Below are positions 35,600 through 44,485 of a DNA stretch of 64,000 bases, piece by piece (within the stretch, counting starts at the first letter, position 1; every line of letters begins with the position of its first letter). The notes beneath the pieces were generated by a model. That model was not told the origin of the DNA and did no database searches. It saw only the letters and a program-made list of their open reading frames with translations. The stretch comes from CALXOJ01 sp034120015. Lineage in GTDB: Bacteria > Spirochaetota > Spirochaetia > JAFGXN01. A program made the position numbers and the translations under genes. Location: contig JAXEIF010000002.1 of assembly GCA_034120015.1 (NCBI GenBank), forward strand, positions 1 through 64,000, in the 5' to 3' direction.

Positions 35600-38500
35600 A
35601 TGAGAAATTATGCAATCTGTCTGTTTTTGGTGACAGCGGCAGTTTCCCTTTTCGCTCTCGATGATTCCGACCTCTTTTATCAGGCGGAACGCAAATTCGA
35701 AGCCGGCGATTATTCGTCCGCTATCATTGATTACGAAGAATTAATCCGACAGTACCCTCTTTCCTCTTATCTGACAGATGCCCAGTATCGGCGTGCGGTG
35801 TCATTGTTCCGGTTGGGACGTACGGAGGAGTCTTTAAAACTTTTTTTGCGGATTCGCGAACGCTATGCCGACGGAACGCTGACCGGCACTCTGTCGTTCT
35901 GGCTCGGAATTAATTATTATGTTCTGAAAGATTATGAAGCAGCCGAAAAAGAATTGTCCGATTATCTCGAAAAGCAGCCGAACGGCGAATTCCGCAAAAA
36001 CGCTTTACTGACGCTGGCCTTTGCCCAATACAAAAATAACAGGGGAGAAGCCGCACTGGAAACGGCGTTTCGTCTTTCCGATTCAGAACTGAATATCGAG
36101 GACGAACCGGAAGCGCTGGCCGTTATTTTTTCGCTGTTTCTAAAATTCGAAGAATACGAAAAGCTGGTGCGTTTTTCGCAAACATACAGTCCGGAGGGTT
36201 TACCTGCCCGATATCGCGATGAACTGACATATTACCGGGCGGAAGCTTTTTTCCGTCTGAAAGAATACGAAAAAGCGGAAGCCGATTATCTGCGGTGTCT
36301 GAATGCTTCGTCAGGTGAAATTGCGGCCGGGTCGGCGCAAAGGCTTTTTTCTCTTTACCGTATACAGCGGAAATACGATGAGCTCAATAAACTGATGCGC
36401 ACAGCCGAAGACCGTTTTGCGGAAAAGCCGGAAGTGATCAATGCTCTGCGGTTGAAATACGGTGTCGAAAAATACAAATTAAAACGGTATGACGAAGCGA
36501 TTATCAGTTTAAACCGTATATGGACCGGGGAACCGCTTTCCGTTATGGATGATCTTGTTCCGCTTTATCTGGCGCAGTCTTTTGCCGCCAAAGGTGAACC
36601 GGGACGGGCTTTTGATGTTCTGGACCGTTACCGCGGTGAAATTAAAGAACACAAAATACCGCTTCTTTTTCTTGCGGTGCGTTACGGTGCCGAAACGGCG
36701 CAGTGGGCAGCGGTCGAACGGGATGCGGCTGCCTTTCTGGCGACGGATGCCGGCATCGAAGAAAAAGAATCGGTGGCCTGCCTGCAGGTACTTTCGCTTA
36801 TCGAACAGAAAAAATTTGACGAAGCGCGGAAGGCGGCAACCGAACGGGAATCCGAACTGCCGAACCTGGCGGTACAGCAGCGTTTTGTCCGTCTGAAATT
36901 ACGGATTGCCGAACAGACCGGAGATCTGGATTATTCCGTCCGTTCTCTCGACCGTTATCTCGGGAATGCATCCGAAGACGATCAGGCGGTTTTAACTTAT
37001 ATCGGGCAGAATTTTCGGGCAAAAGATTTCGGAAAAATCATCGATTATTCTTCCGAACTACGGAAAAAGAGACCCGGTCTTGCGGAAGAAAATCCCGTTT
37101 TGGAAGTTTTCGTCCGTTATATGAGGGCTCTCTCTTTTGTCAGCCTGAAACAGTACGGCGAGGCTCTGAGGGAATTCGAAAAAATATCACCCGAGGATCT
37201 CCTTCGTAACGGATGGAATGATCTGGTTCCGTATTATTTTTACTATTACGGTTGGGCCTGTTACCGGACAACGGCCTACGATAAAGCGTTGGATCGTTTT
37301 TCCGCCTATCTCAGAGAAAATCCCGAGGGAGAATTTCGTCTGAAGTCGCTCTATTTGTGCGGCTGGTGCTGTTATTCTCTGGAAGAGTACGTAAAGGCAG
37401 CCGAATGGTTTTTGCGCTATGCGGAAGAAGAAACGGGAGCATCCCGATTAAATGCCGCTTTGACGGCCGGAAAAGCGTATGCGGCTGCCGGCGTCAACGA
37501 TAAAGCGGAAAGTGTTTTGACAGCTGTCGCTTCATCGGCTCCGCGCCGTCTGAGAACGGAAGCTCTCTACGAATATGCTTTACTGATGAGAAAGACCGGG
37601 TTTGCCGATAAAAGTGCCGACCTTTTTCTGCTGATTTTTAAAGAAGATCCGAAAGCGGAAGAGGCGCCGGGGGCGTTGCTGACGGCTGCCGAAATTTACC
37701 GCGAACGGGGTAAAACCGATCAGGCGATTCTGGCTTACACCGATTTTGCCGTTTCGTATCCGGATTCGCCGCAGCTGGTTCAGTCTCTGGCGGCACAGGC
37801 CGAGCTGCTTTTTGATGCGGGACGTTATTCCGAGTCGGCTTCGGTTTTGGCCCGGTGGGGTAATGCCGACACCGCCAACCGGTACGAAATGAGAAGACTG
37901 GTTTTGCGGGCACGGCTGGCTATGAAAACAAAAGCTTGGGATGAAGCGGCGTCCGCCTGGAACGAGCTTCTGTACCGCTTTCCCGAAGAGGGCAGGCGTT
38001 TGAACGCTTCGCTGGAGCTGGCAAAACTTTCCTATCTGAAGTTGGGGCAGAGCGACCGTGAAGCCGAACTGTCGCTGGCGTTTGCCCGCAGCGGCGGCCT
38101 TGACAGTGAGGAAGGACGAAGTGCGGCTGTCGATCTGGCCGGGATTTATTTTGCCGATAAAGCGAATCGGGCGGCAGAAGCGGCCAACAGTACCGTTCTT
38201 TTAAACGAGCTGATTCGAAAGTATCCGCAGGATACGAAAAACAGCGCCCGGGCGCGGTTCCGGCTCGGACAGAAAGCGTATGACGAGCAGAAGTATGCCG
38301 AAGCACTGTCGCTGTTTGTCGATGCGGTTGCGGGCGACGGAACAGCCGCCTTTGTACCCGAAGCCCTGTTTAAAGCCGGAATGTCGGCCCGTGCCGAAGG
38401 ACAGACCGGGGATGCCGATGCGCTCTTTTCCCGGCTGAGAACCCATTTCCCGCAGTCGGAATGGACCCGCCGTATACCGGCGCAAAGGAGGCGTTCATGA
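35600..38500 (+). CDS. Large periplasmic TPR protein, first gene of a Ton operon
   Basis: 966 residues. A signal peptide (MRNYAICLFLVTAAVSLFA, cut near residue 19) precedes more than 20 TPR-like helical hairpins. Examples are FEAGDYSSAIIDYEELIRQYP, AYDKALDRFSAYLRENPEGEF and QKYAEALSLFVDAVAGDG, with recurrent YP spacing at helix ends. No other domain and no membrane anchor are seen. TPR arrays of this type bind other proteins; in this operon the likely partner is the outer-membrane barrel or the TonB complex. The gene overlaps the barrel gene by 4 bases (ATGA). It has the organisation of BamD/YbgF-like TPR proteins but is far longer. Confidence 0.85.
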   Translation: MRNYAICLFLVTAAVSLFALDDSDLFYQAERKFEAGDYSSAIIDYEELIRQYPLSSYLTDAQYRRAVSLFRLGRTEESLKLFLRIRERYADGTLTGTLSFWLGINYYVLKDYEAAEKELSDYLEKQPNGEFRKNALLTLAFAQYKNNRGEAALETAFRLSDSELNIEDEPEALAVIFSLFLKFEEYEKLVRFSQTYSPEGLPARYRDELTYYRAEAFFRLKEYEKAEADYLRCLNASSGEIAAGSAQRLFSLYRIQRKYDELNKLMRTAEDRFAEKPEVINALRLKYGVEKYKLKRYDEAIISLNRIWTGEPLSVMDDLVPLYLAQSFAAKGEPGRAFDVLDRYRGEIKEHKIPLLFLAVRYGAETAQWAAVERDAAAFLATDAGIEEKESVACLQVLSLIEQKKFDEARKAATERESELPNLAVQQRFVRLKLRIAEQTGDLDYSVRSLDRYLGNASEDDQAVLTYIGQNFRAKDFGKIIDYSSELRKKRPGLAEENPVLEVFVRYMRALSFVSLKQYGEALREFEKISPEDLLRNGWNDLVPYYFYYYGWACYRTTAYDKALDRFSAYLRENPEGEFRLKSLYLCGWCCYSLEEYVKAAEWFLRYAEEETGASRLNAALTAGKAYAAAGVNDKAESVLTAVASSAPRRLRTEALYEYALLMRKTGFADKSADLFLLIFKEDPKAEEAPGALLTAAEIYRERGKTDQAILAYTDFAVSYPDSPQLVQSLAAQAELLFDAGRYSESASVLARWGNADTANRYEMRRLVLRARLAMKTKAWDEAASAWNELLYRFPEEGRRLNASLELAKLSYLKLGQSDREAELSLAFARSGGLDSEEGRSAAVDLAGIYFADKANRAAEAANSTVLLNELIRKYPQDTKNSARARFRLGQKAYDEQKYAEALSLFVDAVAGDGTAAFVPEALFKAGMSARAEGQTGDADALFSRLRTHFPQSEWTRRIPAQRRRS

Positions 38501-40149
38501 AGCGCGAACTGTTTTTGGGGCTCTTTCTGTCCGCAGCCGGATTTCTTGCGGCCGAAAATCCGGCGGATGCGGTCGGACAGGATCCCGATATCGTTCTGCC
38601 GCCTATGTTCCTGGAAATCGAAGATTCGACAAAAGAGAATGTGACGACCGCTCTTCCGGGAAGCGGGGCAGCGGAAACGGTTGTTCTGCCCGAACTGACG
38701 GTTCCGATGCCCGATCCGACCGAGTCCGAATTCGATGACGGACAGATTGATGCCTTTTTGGCAACTGTCGGCGGACAGGGGGCTCTTTCCGATTCCGGGA
38801 CTCAAACAGTCCGAACACTGCCGGTCGGCCTCGACGGACATGCCGGATTGGGAACGGTCGGAGAAATCGAATTGGGATTTTCTCTCTTCGGCAATACCGA
38901 AAAATCGTCATTTCGCTTTTCGGCAGACCATCACAGTCGGGACGGATTCGGATTCCGTCCGTGGGGCGGAGCTTTTTTTGATCGCGAAAACCGCTTTTCG
39001 GGCAGCCATTCGTTTCGGGATCGGGTTTTCGGAAACGAATTCGAGGCTTCGTTTTTTTCCCGTGCGTTCGGAACACAGGATCTGACGGTCGGGAACGATG
39101 CCCGCCGGGATCTTTTTTTCGCTGCCTCCGACCGCTTTGCCCTGGATGCCGGAGCGTTGCGTTTTGAGGCTTCCGTCGGTTTTGATATGGTTCACCGGTA
39201 TACACAGGATGCCGGTGTCGGGGCGACAGACCTTTTCCTCGATCCTCGTGCGGAACTTTCCGTGCGCCTGCCCAATGCCAGGCTGAAATTCGGTACCGGT
39301 TATGCATGGAACGGGTCGCTGTTTGCCGATAATCACGGGCACAGTGCCGATTTTCTTTTCGAATTTGATGCCGAGCTGCCGAAGGCGGTTAATCTTTCCG
39401 GCGGTATAGGGTTGTTTTGGGACGGTCGGGAACGCCGTTCGGTGTACGGTACCGATTTTCTCGGACTTACGATTCCGTTTTATTTGCAGATTTACGGATC
39501 GGCTTCCGACTTTTTTCAATACCGGTTTAAAGGCGGTTTCGAAAACGAACGCCGTTCTTATGCGGAATTGACCCGCGAATTCCGTTATCCGGAACCGGTT
39601 GCTTTAACGGCTCTTTCGGGATGGTTTGCGGAAGCCGAACTTGATTTCCGTATCCGGCGTCTGGCGGTCATTTCTGTCGGATTGGATTTTGACCGTAAAA
39701 GCGGAACACTGCTGATTGACGATATGAAGGTGAATCCGACGGGATTGATTTCCGTTACGCAGGGAATCGAAAATCTTCTGTTTGCTTTTTTTCGGACGCG
39801 GGTGAATCCGGTTGAAGGGTTGGAACTGACCGCCGGATGGGAAGGTTCACTTCTTCCTGCCAATCGTTATTATTTTAAACCGCGTCACTGTGTCGACGGC
39901 AGGATCGAATATACAATTCCGCGCCGATGGTTTACATTTATGACACAGCTGCGGTTTGAATACTACGACCGGGCCTACATCCCCGAATGGGATTGGGGTG
40001 CGCGGTTCAGAATAGACGACCATTTTTCACTTTCGTTGGCACTTGATGATTTACTCTCTCCGATATATAAAGAAGGACGCCCGACTGTCTGGGGAGATTA
40101 TATTGCTCCCGGACTCGGGGCTTCGATACAATTGGAAATCAAATATTAA
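38497..40149 (+). CDS. Putative outer-membrane beta-barrel protein
   Basis: 550 residues from ATG 38497 behind AAGGAGG. A signal peptide (MKRELFLGLFLSAAGFLAA) is followed by about 100 acidic, proline-rich residues (VVLPELTVPMPDPTESEFDDGQ). Then comes a region of about 420 residues with alternating beta strands, many aromatic girdle residues and short turns, ending IQLEIKY with a terminal aromatic residue as in outer-membrane barrels. No TonB-dependent plug domain is recognisable. The N-terminal acidic segment could be the part that contacts TonB. ExbB, ExbD and TonB follow within 12 bases, so a TonB-coupled function is likely; the cargo is unknown. Confidence 0.75.
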   Translation: MKRELFLGLFLSAAGFLAAENPADAVGQDPDIVLPPMFLEIEDSTKENVTTALPGSGAAETVVLPELTVPMPDPTESEFDDGQIDAFLATVGGQGALSDSGTQTVRTLPVGLDGHAGLGTVGEIELGFSLFGNTEKSSFRFSADHHSRDGFGFRPWGGAFFDRENRFSGSHSFRDRVFGNEFEASFFSRAFGTQDLTVGNDARRDLFFAASDRFALDAGALRFEASVGFDMVHRYTQDAGVGATDLFLDPRAELSVRLPNARLKFGTGYAWNGSLFADNHGHSADFLFEFDAELPKAVNLSGGIGLFWDGRERRSVYGTDFLGLTIPFYLQIYGSASDFFQYRFKGGFENERRSYAELTREFRYPEPVALTALSGWFAEAELDFRIRRLAVISVGLDFDRKSGTLLIDDMKVNPTGLISVTQGIENLLFAFFRTRVNPVEGLELTAGWEGSLLPANRYYFKPRHCVDGRIEYTIPRRWFTFMTQLRFEYYDRAYIPEWDWGARFRIDDHFSLSLALDDLLSPIYKEGRPTVWGDYIAPGLGASIQLEIKY

Positions 40150-40160
40150 GTGAGGTTTTT

Positions 40161-40775
40161 ATGCTGAAGATTTTGCAGGACGGCGGAGCCGTTATGATTG
40201 TCATTTTGCTGCTTTCGTTTGCGGCGCTGGTTTTGGTTATCGAACGCTTTCTTTATTTTCGGAAAATCGACCGGAACCGAAAGCAGTTTACGGATTCGTT
40301 GTTTCGGCTTCTGGAAGTTCGTGATTTTCAGGGGGCATTACAGCTGTGCGACCGGTTTCCCTGCCCCGTAGCGGAAATGACCCGTGCGGGACTGGAGCAC
40401 CGCCGCTTTTCGCTGGAGGATATAAAAGAAGCGATGAGCGTTCGTGCCAACAGTGAAGTTCCGAAAATGGAACGGTTTGTCGGGGCTCTGGGAACAATTG
40501 CCAATATTGCGCCTCTTCTCGGACTTTTGGGAACGGTTACGGGAAATATTAAGGCGTTCGGTCTTTTGGGATCGTCGGGGGCTGCAGCCGATCCGTCGCT
40601 GCTGGCTTCGGCTATCGGTGAAGCACTGTACACAACGGCGGCCGGTATTATCGTCGGAATTCCCGCCATTATTTTCTATAACATGTATGTAAATCGGGTC
40701 AATAACCGGATTGTCGATATGGAAACGGAGCTTAACTCCATTGCTGCCGCCATCAAGTCGGGCAGCGGAATATAG
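40161..40775 (+). CDS. exbB: ExbB/TolQ/MotA-family proton channel protein
   Basis: 204 residues with three membrane segments (about 12-30, 110-135 and 150-175). The conserved IAPLLGLLGTVTGNIKAF and EALYTTAAGIIVGIPA segments identify the MotA/TolQ/ExbB family. Together with ExbD it forms the inner-membrane motor that uses proton (or sodium) flow to energise TonB. A GAGG ribosome site precedes the ATG. It lies 11 bases after the barrel gene and 9 bases before exbD. The tonB-like gene in the same run favours ExbB over TolQ or MotA. Confidence 0.92.
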   Translation: MLKILQDGGAVMIVILLLSFAALVLVIERFLYFRKIDRNRKQFTDSLFRLLEVRDFQGALQLCDRFPCPVAEMTRAGLEHRRFSLEDIKEAMSVRANSEVPKMERFVGALGTIANIAPLLGLLGTVTGNIKAFGLLGSSGAAADPSLLASAIGEALYTTAAGIIVGIPAIIFYNMYVNRVNNRIVDMETELNSIAAAIKSGSGI

Positions 40776-40784
40776 GAGCCGGTT

Positions 40785-41195
40785 ATGAGTCGAATCCGCA
40801 GACGGCTGAAACCGTCGGTTCACGCCGATTTGGTACCGATGATCGACATCGTGTTTCAGCTGGTCATATTTTTTATGATTTCCAGTACCTTTATTCAGGT
40901 GCCCGGTATTGCGTTGACGCTGCCGCAATCCGAAACGGCGGAAAAAGTGACCGTCACCGAACTGGTGATTACCGTTGTCGACGATCATTCCGTGTATTTG
41001 AATCGGGAACAGATGACATTCGAAGCCGCAGATGCCGTTTTGCAAGGTTACACCGACGAGCAGCGTAAAACACTGTCGGGTGTCGTTGTGGAGGGAGATA
41101 AAACCGTTTCGTATGAAACGATGGTGAAATGTCTCGATCTTCTCAGGCGTAACGGCTTTGACAGCATCGGTTTGAAAATGAGGCAGGACCGTTGA
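40785..41195 (+). CDS. exbD: ExbD/TolR-family biopolymer transport protein
   Basis: 136 residues, one N-terminal membrane helix (about 19-40). The key Asp sits at the start of that helix in VPMIDIVFQLVIFFMISS, the proton-carrying residue of ExbD/TolR. The remainder is the periplasmic domain (TVTELVITVVDDHSVYLN). GGAG precedes the ATG. It overlaps the tonB-like gene by 4 bases. Confidence 0.93.
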   Translation: MSRIRRRLKPSVHADLVPMIDIVFQLVIFFMISSTFIQVPGIALTLPQSETAEKVTVTELVITVVDDHSVYLNREQMTFEAADAVLQGYTDEQRKTLSGVVVEGDKTVSYETMVKCLDLLRRNGFDSIGLKMRQDR

Positions 41196-42067
41196 AAGGA
41201 AATTCCCGGCAGAATGAAGACCGCCGCCGGCTTTTTCAAAGCGCCGGATTAGCCGCTGTCGTTTACATTATATTAATTTTTTCGTTTTCCCTTTATTTTT
41301 ACAGCCATCGTCAGCAGGTTCAACCGTTCGGCGCCTCGGCCGTTTATCTCGAACTGATGCAGGTTTCGCAGGCACCCACCCGCGCGCCCGCCTCCAACCC
41401 CGGCGGCAGCACGCCGATGCGGAACGAAAGCCGCAATACGCAAACGGCTTCGACGGCAGCGGCAGCCGGACAGAATCGACGCCCGCAAACGCAGTCAAAA
41501 CCGGCTGCCGCGGTCCCGACGGAAGAGGCGGCGCCGGCGGAAGAGTGGAATGATGATTTCTTTTCCGATGTCGATTTCGGCGAACGCGGAGAGATCAGCG
41601 CCGCCAATACGGAAAGTACCGTTTCGGCATCCGATGTTTCCGATACGGTTTTAAGCAGCAGTGATTACAGCCGTCTCGATTCGGCCCTGAACCGGACTCC
41701 GGCTGCCGGAAACACCGCCGGAGGGGAACTGGTGTCCTCCAAAGCAACTGCCGCGTCCGGTCTCGGTACGGAGGAATCGGTTTCCGTTATCGATATGGAA
41801 GGGCTGACGGACAGTCGAAAGCTGCTGGCGATGACTGATCCCGATTTTTCCGGAGTCGATACGGCCGGAAGAAGCCGGTTCTCGTTTGTAATTTCTTTTG
41901 ATTTAAATGCCGACGGTACGGTGACCCGTGTTTATGTTACGGAATCAAGCGGATCGGCATTGGCCGACCGGAGAATGGAGCAGGCGTTGCGGCAGTGGCG
42001 CTTTGCTTCCGTTCCGGGAGGTACGACTGTTCGAGTGAGGTTAAAATATTATGTCCGTGTTCGATGA
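41192..42067 (+). CDS. tonB: TonB-family energy transducer
   Basis: 291 residues. An N-terminal membrane anchor (about 14-34, GLAAVVYIILIFSFSLYFY) is followed by a Pro/Ala/Thr-rich linker of about 160 residues and a C-terminal TonB domain (about 215-291), with DLNADGTVTRVYVTESSGSALADRRMEQALRQWRFASVPGG and RVRLKYYVRV matching the fold. The linker is low in complexity and rather alanine-rich than the Pro-Lys/Pro-Glu repeats of E. coli TonB. The start is TTG at 41192, overlapping exbD by 4 bases, with AGGCAGG upstream; no ATG in frame is nearby. Confidence 0.88.
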   Translation: MKGNSRQNEDRRRLFQSAGLAAVVYIILIFSFSLYFYSHRQQVQPFGASAVYLELMQVSQAPTRAPASNPGGSTPMRNESRNTQTASTAAAAGQNRRPQTQSKPAAAVPTEEAAPAEEWNDDFFSDVDFGERGEISAANTESTVSASDVSDTVLSSSDYSRLDSALNRTPAAGNTAGGELVSSKATAASGLGTEESVSVIDMEGLTDSRKLLAMTDPDFSGVDTAGRSRFSFVISFDLNADGTVTRVYVTESSGSALADRRMEQALRQWRFASVPGGTTVRVRLKYYVRVR

Positions 42068-42716
42068 AATACAGGCTGCCGCGTTCGATATTGACGGAAC
42101 GCTTTATCCCAATTATCAAATGTATGTTTGGGGATTGCCCCAGATGCTTTTCTGTCCCCGGCTTTTGCATGCTTACAACGAAGTCCGTAAGGAAATTCGC
42201 CGAACCGATACGACCGGAGAAAAATTTACCGATGCACAGGCTCGCCTGATGGCCGTTCGACTGGAAACGCTGACATCACGGGCTGCGGAAAAGATTGAAC
42301 GCTGCCTTTACCATCCGTGGGCCGTACAAACCCGCATCATTCGACCCGTCAGGGGGCTGCGTGAATTTCTGACAGCTCTCAGAAAAAAAGGAGTGCCACT
42401 TTATGCGCTCTCCGATTTTCCCGTCGGCCGTAAACTCGAATACCTCGGTGTTGTCGATCTTTTTACAAAAGCGCTTTGCAGCGAGGATTACGGTCGGCTG
42501 AAACCGGATCCGGCACCGTTTCTCGCTCTCAGAAAAGCGGCAGACGTGCCAGCTTCGAAGATTCTTTATTTCGGCAACAGCTATTCAAAAGATATTGTTG
42601 GGGCACGTTCCGTCGGTATGAGAACCGCTTACATTACGCGAAAACCCCGTGCCGACCGTCCGGCCGATCTGGTTTACCGTAATTACGAAGAGCTGACCGC
42701 ATTGCTCTCCGACTGA
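42051..42716 (+). CDS. HAD superfamily hydrolase
   Basis: 221 residues. The HAD motifs are: motif I AFDIDGTLYPN (nucleophile Asp14), motif II ALSDFP, motif III lysine in GRLKPDPAPF, and motif IV FGNSYSKDIVGARSVGM. The cap region lies between motifs I and II (about 25-105). The pattern is that of phosphatases with an alpha-helical cap, such as the pyrimidine nucleotidase/phosphoglycolate phosphatase group; the substrate is unknown. It overlaps the end of tonB by 17 bases, so it is the last gene of that operon, although its activity has no obvious link to the Ton system. Confidence 0.9.
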   Translation: MSVFDEIQAAAFDIDGTLYPNYQMYVWGLPQMLFCPRLLHAYNEVRKEIRRTDTTGEKFTDAQARLMAVRLETLTSRAAEKIERCLYHPWAVQTRIIRPVRGLREFLTALRKKGVPLYALSDFPVGRKLEYLGVVDLFTKALCSEDYGRLKPDPAPFLALRKAADVPASKILYFGNSYSKDIVGARSVGMRTAYITRKPRADRPADLVYRNYEELTALLSD

Positions 42717-42727
42717 TGCCCGGGTCA

Positions 42728-42757
42728 TTGACAAAAGGATTTGCTTTTCGCTACAAT
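42728..42757 (+). promoter_or_regulatory. Promoter of the small lipoprotein and HAD phosphatase pair
   Basis: Consensus TTGACA (42728-42733), 18-base spacer, TACAAT (42752-42757). The transcript should start near 42764, just before a palindrome (42767-42784) and the AAGGAGG site. Confidence 0.75.
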
Positions 42758-42766
42758 AAAAATGAT

Positions 42767-42784
42767 GAGAACAGGTCTGTTCTC
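42767..42784. repeat. Palindrome between promoter and ribosome site
   Basis: GAGAACAG and CTGTTCTC are perfect inverted 8-base arms around GT, ending on the base before the AAGGAGG ribosome site (42785-42791). Its position at the expected transcript 5' end suggests a repressor operator or a 5' hairpin that protects the message or controls ribosome access. Confidence 0.6.
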
Positions 42785-42796
42785 AAGGAGGAAATC

Positions 42797-43126
42797 ATGA
42801 GCCGTATTTCGACAATTGTTTTTCTGTTGACGGGGACGCTTCTGTTATTTTCCTGCAAAACAGTTTCGGGAATTTCCGGAGAGACAGATGATTCTGTTCC
42901 GGTTGAAATTAACGGAGATGTATTCGTCGAAAAGAATAATGCGCAGCCGCTGCTGTTTTCGCCCGATATGAAAGAGTATCGGCTCTACGGTCCTTTGGCG
43001 GCTGTCATTGCCGAAAACTATAATTATAATATCGTGAAATTAAAAGGAATTCCGGGACAAACCAGGGATGACGACGGACGGATTCCTTTCGAAGTGCGGG
43101 AAATTTTGAAAGGAGAAAAGCAGTGA
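42797..43126 (+). CDS. Small putative lipoprotein, unknown function
   Basis: 109 residues. The signal MSRISTIVFLLTGTLLLFSC gives Cys20 as the lipidation site. The mature part of about 90 residues is soluble, with an acidic start (GETDDSVPVEINGDVFVEKNNAQ). The start at 42797 is fixed by AAGGAGG 6 bases upstream and by the promoter, rather than an in-frame ATG at 42716 that lies in front of the promoter. The next gene overlaps its stop by 4 bases. Confidence 0.82.
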   Translation: MSRISTIVFLLTGTLLLFSCKTVSGISGETDDSVPVEINGDVFVEKNNAQPLLFSPDMKEYRLYGPLAAVIAENYNYNIVKLKGIPGQTRDDDGRIPFEVREILKGEKQ

Positions 43127-43779
43127 CGGGTCCGAAGGCTTTGTTTTTCGATATGGACGGTACACTTGCGGATTCCGTGGGAGCCATCGGCACCATCTGT
43201 AACCGTATTTTAAAGAAATACGGTTATCCCGAACATGAGCTGTCTGCTTACAAACGTTTTGTAGGGAACGGAATCCGTCAGGCAATTTGCAGTGCCGTCG
43301 CCGGTCGGGTCGAAGAGGCGGTTCTCGATAAAATGTTTGCCGATTTTGTGGCCGAATACGACCGCGATCCGTTTTCGTCGACCGTTCTTTATCCGGGTAT
43401 GGGGGAGCTTGTCCGAAAAGCGGCGGACGCCGGGATTTTCTGCTTTATCGTGACCAATAAGGCGCAGCCGATTGCGCAAAAAATTGCCGACGCCTTTTTC
43501 GGCGCCGCGGTGAAGGAGGTTATCGGGTTTCGTGACGATATACCGCCGAAACCGGCTCCCGACGGCGTTCGGATGCTTTTGAAGCGCTACGGATTGAGGG
43601 AAAATGAAACTCTGTTTGTCGGAGATTCGGAAGTCGATTACCGCACGGCCCGTAACAGCGGTGTACCGGTCGCCGTCATGGAGTGGGGCTATGCCGATCC
43701 CGATTTTTTTCGTTCAAACCGTCCCGATTTTCTTTGTCCGGATGCCGCAGCACTGAAAAATATTATATTCCCGGAATGA
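43123..43779 (+). CDS. HAD phosphatase, phosphoglycolate phosphatase-like
   Basis: 218 residues from GTG 43123 (GTGA overlap with the lipoprotein stop). Motif I is FFDMDGTLADS with nucleophile Asp10, motif II FIVTNKAQP, motif III IPPKPAPDG, motif IV FVGDSEVDYRTARNSG. The helical cap (about 20-85) and motif details fit the Gph/PGP group, which removes phosphate from 2-phosphoglycolate or similar small metabolites. It is distinct from the other HAD gene at 42051. Why it is joined to a lipoprotein gene is unclear. Confidence 0.9.
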   Translation: MTGPKALFFDMDGTLADSVGAIGTICNRILKKYGYPEHELSAYKRFVGNGIRQAICSAVAGRVEEAVLDKMFADFVAEYDRDPFSSTVLYPGMGELVRKAADAGIFCFIVTNKAQPIAQKIADAFFGAAVKEVIGFRDDIPPKPAPDGVRMLLKRYGLRENETLFVGDSEVDYRTARNSGVPVAVMEWGYADPDFFRSNRPDFLCPDAAALKNIIFPE

Positions 43780-43840
43780 AGGGTTGAAATCGCATTCGAT
43801 TTTTGATAAACTGTGCTATATTTTATAAGAGGAAAGAAGG

Positions 43841-44404
43841 ATGATTAAAGCCGGACAGATCGATAAAAGTACGTTCCTGTTTTTTAAAAACGAGCCGTGT
43901 ATGGTTGTCGAAAGAGAATTTGTGAACCCCGGGAAAGGGTCTGCTTTTTGCCGTGTCAAATTGAAAGGTTTGACCAGCGGAAAAGTTTATCAGGAAACAT
44001 TTAAAACGCAGGATAACGTCGAAGACATTCAGGTCGAAGAAAAAACCTGCCAGTATTTGTACAGTGATAACGAAGCTTATCATTTCATGCACAATGATAC
44101 ATACGAACAGTTTGAAGTTCCGATGGAAGGTTTGGAAGATCGTCTGCAGTACATGAAAGACGGAGACAGTTACCGGGTTGTGCTGTGGGAAGACAAACCG
44201 ATTGATATTAAAATTCCTCCCAAAATTGTATACACTGTGGTTGATGCTCCCGAAGCTATTAAAGGCGATACGGCAACCAACGTAACAAAGGTGGTCACTT
44301 TGGACACCGGATTGAAAGTGAAAGCACCTTTCTTTATTAAAGAGGGCGAAAAGATTTTGGTCAATACCGAAACAAACGAGTACGTTGAGCGGGTCAACGA
44401 ATAG
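43841..44404 (+). CDS. efp: Translation elongation factor P
   Basis: 187 residues, the standard length. It relieves ribosome stalling at consecutive prolines. The N-terminal KOW-like domain has the exposed loop NPGKGSAF (about residues 29-36) with the lysine that is modified in many bacteria. Two OB domains follow, including the conserved DGDSYRVVLWEDKPIDIKIP and the C-terminal GLKVKAPFFIKEGEKILVNTETNEYVERV. A purine-rich ribosome site (GAGGAAAGAAGG) precedes the ATG, and a strong terminator follows the stop. Modification genes are not in the window. Confidence 0.97.
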   Translation: MIKAGQIDKSTFLFFKNEPCMVVEREFVNPGKGSAFCRVKLKGLTSGKVYQETFKTQDNVEDIQVEEKTCQYLYSDNEAYHFMHNDTYEQFEVPMEGLEDRLQYMKDGDSYRVVLWEDKPIDIKIPPKIVYTVVDAPEAIKGDTATNVTKVVTLDTGLKVKAPFFIKEGEKILVNTETNEYVERVNE

Positions 44405-44420
44405 CCGATAACCCGTTATC

Positions 44421-44456
44421 AGACCGGATTGCATCGGATCCGGTCTTTTCTTTTTT
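44421..44456 (+). terminator. Rho-independent terminator of efp
   Basis: AGACCGGAT (44421-44429) pairs with ATCCGGTCT (44438-44446) around an eight-base loop, followed by TTTCTTTTTT. Confidence 0.92.
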
Positions 44457-44485
44457 ACAAATTAAATCGCTGTTTTGGAGGGGTT

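Noticed and set aside
42716..42796. Upstream in-frame ATG for the small lipoprotein
   Set aside because: It precedes the promoter (42728-42757), and translation from it would place the lipoprotein signal in the middle of the chain.
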